From contig JAEWLD010000163.1 in NCBI GenBank assembly GCA_023393485.1, forward strand, positions 1 to 6,285: 6,285 bases of DNA, in the 5' to 3' direction. The position numbers were made by a program, and so were the translations under genes. Under the pieces are notes generated by a model. It was not told the DNA's origin. It made no database searches and saw only the letters and a program-made list of their open reading frames with translations. Positions 1 to 4,496 of the stretch are shown here, in pieces. The DNA is from Bacteroidota bacterium. GTDB taxonomy: Bacteria > Bacteroidota > Bacteroidia > Flavobacteriales > Flavobacteriaceae. Each line of letters starts with the position of its first letter. The stretch's first letter is position 1.

Positions 1-149
1 ATGCTATTGTGGGTGAACTGACTTATCTGATTGAAAATCCCGAAGCGATTGTCGCCATCGGGAAACGCGCGCGCTATTTTATCGAGAAAGAACACGATTA
101 TATGAAAGTCGCCGGTATTTATTTCGATACTTGGACAAAAACAGTCTAA
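1..149 (+). CDS. Glycosyltransferase, C-terminal fragment (probable GT4 / group 1 family)
   Basis: The gene is cut by the left edge: the first complete codon is at position 3 and the frame runs 48 codons to TAA at 147-149. The visible tail contains TYLIENPEA, GKRARYFIEKEH and YFDTW. This resembles the last two helices of GT-B fold group 1 glycosyltransferases, where a loop 'L(I/L)ENP' is followed by an 'xGxxAR' helix and a closing helix ending in an aromatic-rich segment. Such enzymes move a sugar from a nucleotide donor onto a lipid-linked or peripheral glycan acceptor at the cytoplasmic face of the inner membrane, which fits the flippase and sugar-modifying genes next door. Donor, acceptor and catalytic residues lie outside the window, so specificity cannot be judged. 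Its stop codon interlocks with that of the convergent gene on the other strand. The assignment rests on a short, fairly generic tail. Confidence 0.65.
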   Translation, partial: AIVGELTYLIENPEAIVAIGKRARYFIEKEHDYMKVAGIYFDTWTKTV

Positions 150-880
150 CCGCGCCAGATTCCATCGTTTCGCTCGCCTTCCCAATCGCGCGAAATATTT
201 TGCCGCAATAACTTACAAGGCACGCCGCCGATCAAAATGTTATTCCCGAGCGAAGTATAGTCTTTGTTGGCGACACTGTTCGAGGCAATCGTGCAAAAGC
301 CGGGTGTTTTTGTCCCCGGAAGAATCGTAGTGCGGTTGCCGACAAAATTTTTATTGCCGATGACGACAGCTTGATTCATCGGGAATTTTTCGCCTGTCAG
401 CGTATCGATCATTTGATGGAAATTGGAATCCATGACCTGGCATTCATAGCTGATGCGGACGTCATCGCCGAGTTTTATATTTTCAAGGCAAACGATTTTA
501 CCGCGGCTGCCGATACCAGAACGGCTGCCGATCTCAAGTGTCGCACCTTTGCCTACGCAGATTAAATAATCCTTGCCGAAGAGCGCAGGACCGTTGAAAA
601 TCATTCGCCCTTCAATCGCGATTTCGGCCGTGCCGTTTGACCGCGTGAACTTCTCAAACCGTTTCCCGAAACCGACCATGCCTTTTGAAATCGGGCCGTT
701 GATGATGATTTCGCCGCCGATGTCCTGAAACCTGACACGGCCGAAAAACATTACGGGTAACTTTGCTGCAGTCGAAAACGGAAATTTCTTAAAGTTGAAA
801 TACAGCGTCTTGAGCCAGTTGACCGACCAAAAATAGCCGGCGCGCTGCCAGGCATAATATGTCTTTTGGCTGATGCTCAT
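146..880 (-). CDS. Left-handed beta-helix (hexapeptide repeat) acyltransferase, 244 aa
   Basis: Probable O- or N-acetyltransferase of a surface polysaccharide, acting in the cytoplasm with an acyl-CoA donor. The N-terminal part (about residues 1-50, with WSVNWLKTLYFNF) resembles the helical lead-in of polysaccharide acetyltransferases. From about residue 55 to 222 short repeats of the hexapeptide type follow, such as IIINGPIS, ISIGxx-like steps (LEIGSRSGIGSRG, IKLGDDVRIS, VVIGNKNFVGNRTTILPG), giving a trimeric beta-helix fold. The segment MDSNFHQ puts His155 where this family carries its general-base histidine (inference from family). The end GGVPCKLLRQNI is the usual G-G-x-P-x-K exit from the helix. 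The ATG at 878-880 is chosen because it overlaps the flippase stop as ATGA and gives a normal N-terminus; the frame stays open upstream inside the flippase but has no support there. Last gene of the operon. Substrate unknown; acetylation of a sugar hydroxyl or of the amino group made by the aminotransferase are both possible. Confidence 0.88.
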   Translation of the reverse strand: MSISQKTYYAWQRAGYFWSVNWLKTLYFNFKKFPFSTAAKLPVMFFGRVRFQDIGGEIIINGPISKGMVGFGKRFEKFTRSNGTAEIAIEGRMIFNGPALFGKDYLICVGKGATLEIGSRSGIGSRGKIVCLENIKLGDDVRISYECQVMDSNFHQMIDTLTGEKFPMNQAVVIGNKNFVGNRTTILPGTKTPGFCTIASNSVANKDYTSLGNNILIGGVPCKLLRQNISRDWEGERNDGIWRG

Positions 881-2355
881 TTGTTTTTGATCCGGTTGAA
901 AACAGTTACCAAATTGGTTTTGCGGTTGATGTGATACAGCGAAAATACCAGCGAAATCAACGCCGTTGCGAGCTGCAAGATAAACATCGCGCGGCCATCG
1001 GCAAAAAAATAAAGCCCGAAAGCAAGCCCGCAGAATACGATGCAAGCCGCAAATGTCACCACAAATCCGCGGTCTAAGTTAAAATTATATTTGTAATGCG
1101 ACAGCACGGCCAAAATCGCGAAATGGCAAATGTAATGCAGCGCAAAGGCAAACCCAAGCCCTTCAAGTCCAAAATAATGATAGCCGAGAATGCCGAGCAC
1201 CAAATACAGTACGTTGAAACCGATGGCGTTGGTAATAAAGAGCTTTGTGTCGGCCTTAGCCAAAATCATATAGCCGATTGAAAACGAAACCGTCCTGAAC
1301 AACATCCCGACAATCCCGATTGAAACCATCGGCACGATGACCGAAAACTCAGGGGCGAATAAAATCCGGACAATCCGATCTGAAAAAGCGAGGAAAACCG
1401 CAATGATCGGCGTAATGATCAACACACCGATCACCGATTGTTCGAGCACGGCTTCCTTCATTTTGTCGTGATTGTCGATCAGCGCTGAAAGTCGCGGGAA
1501 ATAGTCCGTTCCCATCGCGACGAACAATATTCCAACGTAAGAATTGAGCATCGTAAAACCGGCGTTATAAAAACCGACAGATGCAGTGCCTGCCGTATGC
1601 CCGATGTAAATCTGGATCAGCCACGACACGACCAAAGTCAGGACGTTGGCGAGCGTCATCAAAATCCCGAGTTTTAAAATGCTTTTGCCTTGCTCAAAAA
1701 AATCGGCGCGATTGAGTTTATTGCGCTTTATTTTTACCTTGAACGAATAAACATATGACGACAATGTGGCGCACGCCGTGGCGATGATGATTGTCGGTAC
1801 GATGGCGTCGATGCCGTAGAAATAATAAAGCGGCGCCGAAAACAACAGCCCGACGAGGTTGCCGAAAAAGTTCGCCCGGGCAAGGTATCGTATCTTGCGA
1901 AGGCTTTGCAATATTGAAAGTTCGGCCGTTGAAAGCTGTTTGAGCAAAAGCGTGACCGATAAAAAAGCAAATGAAAGCGTATGCGAATAATCGCCGAAAG
2001 TCATCACGCTGAGCCAGCCCGAAAGCAACATGGTCAAGACTGCGCCGATAATTCCGGTACACAATGCAATCCGGCGCACGATCGAGACCGGAACCGAAAC
2101 CGAGTCGTGATCGTCATCGCGGTAATGCCCTGAAATGTGCTTGACAGCCGAAACCTCGATGCCAAGGCTGCTGATACCGCTGATGATATTCGTGGTCGCG
2201 GTCAAAAGCGACGCGATTCCCATGCCCGCCGGCCCGATAAAAACCGCGATCAGCTTTGAGCGGATGACCGATACGATCATCGCAAAAACCTGTACGCCGC
2301 CAAAAACTGAGGTTGCCTTGAGTATTTGTCGGTATGTGGTTTTGGCATTTTCCAA
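877..2355 (-). CDS. wzx: Wzx-type O-antigen / polysaccharide flippase, 492 aa
   Basis: Multipass inner-membrane protein of the MOP (MATE-like) exporter superfamily that moves undecaprenyl-pyrophosphate-linked repeat units from the cytoplasmic to the periplasmic face. The sequence has 12-14 hydrophobic segments, roughly residues 16-40, 44-66, 94-116, 125-140, 164-182, 184-206, 228-252, 260-282, 304-324, 338-360, 373-395, 397-418, 431-450 and 457-475. The N-terminus ILKATSVFGGVQVF...IRSKLIAVFIGPAGMGI is the typical opening of the O-antigen translocase branch (WzxE-like), with the conserved GPAGxG turn; GFYNAGFTML and YFPRLS in the middle also match this family. Length of about 490 residues is normal. 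The start is TTG at 2353-2355, one base after the aminotransferase stop. The nearby ATG is out of frame and the next in-frame Met (residue 26) would delete the conserved first helix. No Shine-Dalgarno is visible, so reinitiation after the preceding stop is plausible. Transported glycan unknown. Confidence 0.9.
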   Translation of the reverse strand: MENAKTTYRQILKATSVFGGVQVFAMIVSVIRSKLIAVFIGPAGMGIASLLTATTNIISGISSLGIEVSAVKHISGHYRDDDHDSVSVPVSIVRRIALCTGIIGAVLTMLLSGWLSVMTFGDYSHTLSFAFLSVTLLLKQLSTAELSILQSLRKIRYLARANFFGNLVGLLFSAPLYYFYGIDAIVPTIIIATACATLSSYVYSFKVKIKRNKLNRADFFEQGKSILKLGILMTLANVLTLVVSWLIQIYIGHTAGTASVGFYNAGFTMLNSYVGILFVAMGTDYFPRLSALIDNHDKMKEAVLEQSVIGVLIITPIIAVFLAFSDRIVRILFAPEFSVIVPMVSIGIVGMLFRTVSFSIGYMILAKADTKLFITNAIGFNVLYLVLGILGYHYFGLEGLGFAFALHYICHFAILAVLSHYKYNFNLDRGFVVTFAACIVFCGLAFGLYFFADGRAMFILQLATALISLVFSLYHINRKTNLVTVFNRIKNK

Positions 2356-2356
2356 A

Positions 2357-3454
2357 TTAATATCGGTTGATGATATTCACGACGGTTTCCACTTCGTCGG
2401 CGGTCATTACCGGACTGATCGGAAGACTCAAAACCTCGCGATGGATTTTTTCGGTTATCGGAAACGACAAACCGTTCCAGCCGGCGAGCGCTTTTTGCTT
2501 GTGCGGCGCAACCGGGTAATGGATCAGTGTCTCGATGCCATGCTGCCTTAAAAAACTTTGCAACTCGTCGCGATGCGCGGTCCTGATCACGAATTGATGA
2601 AAAACGTGATTGCCGTTGCCGTCATATTCCGGTAAGGTTATCTTTGGGTTATCGATATTCTCGAGATAACAGCCGGCGACCGCCTTTCGCATTTCATTTT
2701 CGGCCAAAAGCCCAGGCAATTTGACGTTTAGAAATGCAGCCTGCAATTCATCGAGACGGCTATTGACACCGATGTGATCATTGTAATATTTGGTTTGCGA
2801 GCCGTAATTGCCAAGCGAACGGATTGTAGCGGCAAGTTCGTCGTCGGTTGTGGTTACAGCGCCTGCATCGCCGAGTGCGCCGAGATTTTTTCCGGGATAG
2901 AAACTGAATCCGGCGGCATGGCCAAAATTTCCGGCTTTTTTGCGTCCGTCAGTGGCACCGTGTGCCTGCGCCGCATCTTCAATGACAAGTAATCCGTGGT
3001 TGGCGGCAATTTTCGCGATGGATTCCATGTCAGAAAGCCGTCCGTATAAATGAACCGCCATAATGGCGACGGTTTTGCCTGATATTTTTTCTTCGATGCG
3101 TTTCGGGTCGAGGTTGAAAGTCACTTCATCGGGTTCGACCAAAACCGGCGTCAGTCCTGCCTGCATGACGGCGATGATGCTCGCGATATAGGTATTGGCG
3201 GGAATGATCACCTCATCGCCTGGCTTTATCTTGCCGAGTTCGATATAAGCCTTGAAGATTAAAGTGAGCGCATCGAGCCCGTTTGCGACGCCTATACAAT
3301 GTTTTGAACCGCAAAATGCCGCGTAATCGCGCTGGAAGGTTTTTACTTCCTCGCCCATAATAAACCAGCCTTTATCAAGCGTTGCATTGAGTTTCTCAAC
3401 AAACGCGGCCTGATACGGCGCATTGATTTTCTGCAAGTCGAGGAATTTGATCAT
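2357..3454 (-). CDS. fdtB: PLP-dependent sugar aminotransferase, DegT/DnrJ/EryC1/StrS family (FdtB/QdtB-like), 365 aa
   Basis: Transfers an amino group, usually from glutamate, to a keto-deoxyhexose bound to a nucleotide. Visible landmarks in order: KFLDLQKIN opening, [30 protein letters not shown] (residues 53-65, phosphate-binding region), [31 protein letters not shown] with Asp160 expected to pair with the pyridine nitrogen, [17 protein letters not shown] with Lys189 as the Schiff-base lysine, and [10 protein letters not shown] (231-240). All catalytic residues are present and the length is normal. The opening and the ANTYIASI / FSFYPGKN blocks resemble FdtB/QdtB, the enzymes aminating C3 of dTDP-3-keto-6-deoxyhexoses. 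That C3 specificity is inference; a WecE-like C4 enzyme cannot be excluded. ATG at 3452-3454 overlaps the GNAT stop as ATGA. No isomerase (FdtA/QdtA), RmlA or RmlB is in the window, so its substrate must be made by genes elsewhere. Confidence 0.93.
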   Translation of the reverse strand: MIKFLDLQKINAPYQAAFVEKLNATLDKGWFIMGEEVKTFQRDYAAFCGSKHCIGVANGLDALTLIFKAYIELGKIKPGDEVIIPANTYIASIIAVMQAGLTPVLVEPDEVTFNLDPKRIEEKISGKTVAIMAVHLYGRLSDMESIAKIAANHGLLVIEDAAQAHGATDGRKKAGNFGHAAGFSFYPGKNLGALGDAGAVTTTDDELAATIRSLGNYGSQTKYYNDHIGVNSRLDELQAAFLNVKLPGLLAENEMRKAVAGCYLENIDNPKITLPEYDGNGNHVFHQFVIRTAHRDELQSFLRQHGIETLIHYPVAPHKQKALAGWNGLSFPITEKIHREVLSLPISPVMTADEVETVVNIINRY

Positions 3455-4428
3455 ATCAGTACGTTTTCAAGAAGATTATGATTGGCCGTGTCAACGGTGT
3501 AAAAATCCTGGACAACAGTTCCCGTGCCGAAGCTTTCTTTCCAGAAAACCAGGCCGGCGTTGAGCTTTCTGCCTTGCGATTCGTTTGAAATCCCAAAATC
3601 GAAAAAGCGGATTCCGTCAAACACTTCGGCAATCAAATGATTGTACAAAAAATCAAGCGATCCGAGGCTGTTTTTCTCGGACTGTCCTGAAATGTACTGC
3701 GGATGCGCGACATTTTTGGTGACAAAAACGGTCGTTCCCGCGACGAGTTTCCCATCGTGATAGACATTGAATTGCCTGATATTTTCGGGAAAAAGCAAGT
3801 GGAGCTTTTTGATTTCTTCGAGCGAATGTACAGGCGCAACACCGTGCTTTGCCTTTAAATTCGGGATCAGGATGTCATCCCAAAACGACGCAAAATCATT
3901 GTCTTCACGAATTTCCAATCCGGCTGCCTCGCCGCGGCGGATGCACTGGCGCCGGTCTTTTGAGAATTTATACGGTTTTGAAACCTCGAGCACTGAAAGT
4001 GAATCGCGGCGCACGAGCTTGGCGTCGGCCAAAAACAATGCGTACGCCGATTCATCAGATGGTTTGTCAAAATAAATCGGCGGCATCATTTTGACGTGAA
4101 GCCTTTCGATGCCTTGCTGCTGCAGGAATTTAAGCAAGTGTTTAAAGAGACTGACAACTTCGGTCAGCTTTATTTTTCCGCCGTAGACAAGCCCGCCGTA
4201 AGTCAGGCCCTGGTGCGAAAACAATTCGTTCCCCGTTCTGTTGGCCGGCATGACGGCGATAAGCTTTTGGCCGTCGAACACCATCAGCGAAAAGTCGTCA
4301 AAACGATCTTTGTGGTATTCCATGAAGTCGCGGTGAAAAAGAAATGTCGCATTTTTTGCCTGACCGATGAAGTCATTCCACTGACGGTGAAATTCGCTTT
4401 GGTATGGCACGATACGGATGTTTTCCAC
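3451..4428 (-). CDS. FemAB-like / GNAT-fold N-acyltransferase (BioF2/Acetyltransf_6 type), 325 aa
   Basis: Probable cytoplasmic acyltransferase with the double-GNAT layout of FemAB-like proteins. The N-terminal half (about 1-145) has [24 protein letters not shown] followed by LIAVMPANR and [13 protein letters not shown]; the C-terminal half (about 150-305) has [16 protein letters not shown], then [26 protein letters not shown] and the block [10 protein letters not shown]...[13 protein letters not shown]. These blocks are characteristic of Bacteroidota proteins annotated as GNAT family near sugar aminotransferases (established pattern, from memory). The precise reaction is unknown; N-acylation of the amino sugar made by the next gene is the obvious hypothesis, transfer of an amino acid is the alternative. 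Start is GTG at 4426-4428: an in-frame TAA lies at 4438-4440, only non-start codons lie between, and the next in-frame Met is residue 36. First gene of the operon; its stop overlaps the aminotransferase start by ATGA. An out-of-frame ATG upstream and a 7-base homopolymer make the start worth checking. Confidence 0.85.
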   Translation of the reverse strand: MENIRIVPYQSEFHRQWNDFIGQAKNATFLFHRDFMEYHKDRFDDFSLMVFDGQKLIAVMPANRTGNELFSHQGLTYGGLVYGGKIKLTEVVSLFKHLLKFLQQQGIERLHVKMMPPIYFDKPSDESAYALFLADAKLVRRDSLSVLEVSKPYKFSKDRRQCIRRGEAAGLEIREDNDFASFWDDILIPNLKAKHGVAPVHSLEEIKKLHLLFPENIRQFNVYHDGKLVAGTTVFVTKNVAHPQYISGQSEKNSLGSLDFLYNHLIAEVFDGIRFFDFGISNESQGRKLNAGLVFWKESFGTGTVVQDFYTVDTANHNLLENVLI

Positions 4429-4438
4429 GGCGTTTTTT

Positions 4439-4460
4439 TAATCATGCGAAAAGTAATCAT
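4439..4460. repeat. Short direct repeat TAATCAT x2, 15-bp period
   Basis: The 7-mer TAATCAT occurs at 4439-4445 and again at 4454-4460 inside the divergent intergenic region, flanking the candidate minus-strand -7 box. Placement between two divergent genes would suit a regulator site, but the spacing is not a whole number of helical turns and the sequence is AT-rich, so chance is a real possibility. Confidence 0.3.
4448..4455 (-). promoter_or_regulatory. Candidate -7 box (TACTTTTC) for the polysaccharide operon
   Basis: Read on the minus strand this matches TAnnTTTG at 7 of 8 positions (last base C). Transcription would then begin near 4441, leaving about a dozen untranslated bases before the GTG at 4428. 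There is no clear -33 element upstream. If true, the out-of-frame ATG at 4443-4445 would be outside the transcript. Weak evidence. Confidence 0.2.
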
Positions 4461-4461
4461 T

Positions 4462-4469
4462 TATTTTTT
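4462..4469 (+). promoter_or_regulatory. Candidate -7 box (TATTTTTT) for the T9SS protein gene
   Basis: Matches the Bacteroidota sigma-A consensus TAnnTTTG at 7 of 8 positions (last base T, not G) and lies 27 nt before the GTG, giving a short leader. No convincing TTG-type -33 element is seen 17-20 nt upstream. In such AT-rich DNA a chance match is likely, so this is a weak call. Confidence 0.22.
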
Positions 4470-4496
4470 ACCTTTAAAATCTTATTTCCGGGGCGC

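Larger units (their letters stand above)
146..4428 (-). other. Putative four-gene surface polysaccharide operon (GNAT - aminotransferase - Wzx - LbH acyltransferase)
   Basis: The four minus-strand genes have ATGA overlap (3451-3454), 1-nt gap (2356) and ATGA overlap (877-880), leaving no room for internal promoters outside coding sequence. This supports one transcript and coupled translation. The unit contains an amination step, two acyl-transfer steps and the flippase, but no glycosyltransferase, polymerase or sugar-nucleotide synthesis genes, so it must work with other loci. The only gene seen beyond it is the convergent glycosyltransferase. Confidence 0.85.
4429..4496. promoter_or_regulatory. 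Divergent intergenic region between polysaccharide operon and T9SS protein gene
   Basis: This 68-bp gap is the only one over 1 nt in the window and separates two divergently transcribed units, so promoters for both are expected here or just inside the coding regions. It is markedly more AT-rich than its surroundings (T7 run at 4433-4439, T6 at 4464-4469), except for a short GC-rich end next to the right-hand GTG. No Shine-Dalgarno is visible before either GTG, as is usual in Bacteroidota. No hairpin was recognised. Confidence 0.7.

Noticed and set aside
881..1045. 55-residue N-terminal extension of the beta-helix acyltransferase frame
   Set aside because: It lies inside the flippase coding sequence, looks unlike any family N-terminus, and the ATG at 880 forms a standard ATGA junction.
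1718..2062. Out-of-frame minus-strand ORFs inside the flippase gene (1718-2062 and 1734-1970)
   Set aside because: They overlap conserved membrane segments of the flippase in another frame; arginine/phenylalanine-rich translations are typical of shadow frames.
2135..2551. 138-codon + strand frame across the flippase/aminotransferase junction
   Set aside because: Antisense to two recognised genes and without any motif of its own.
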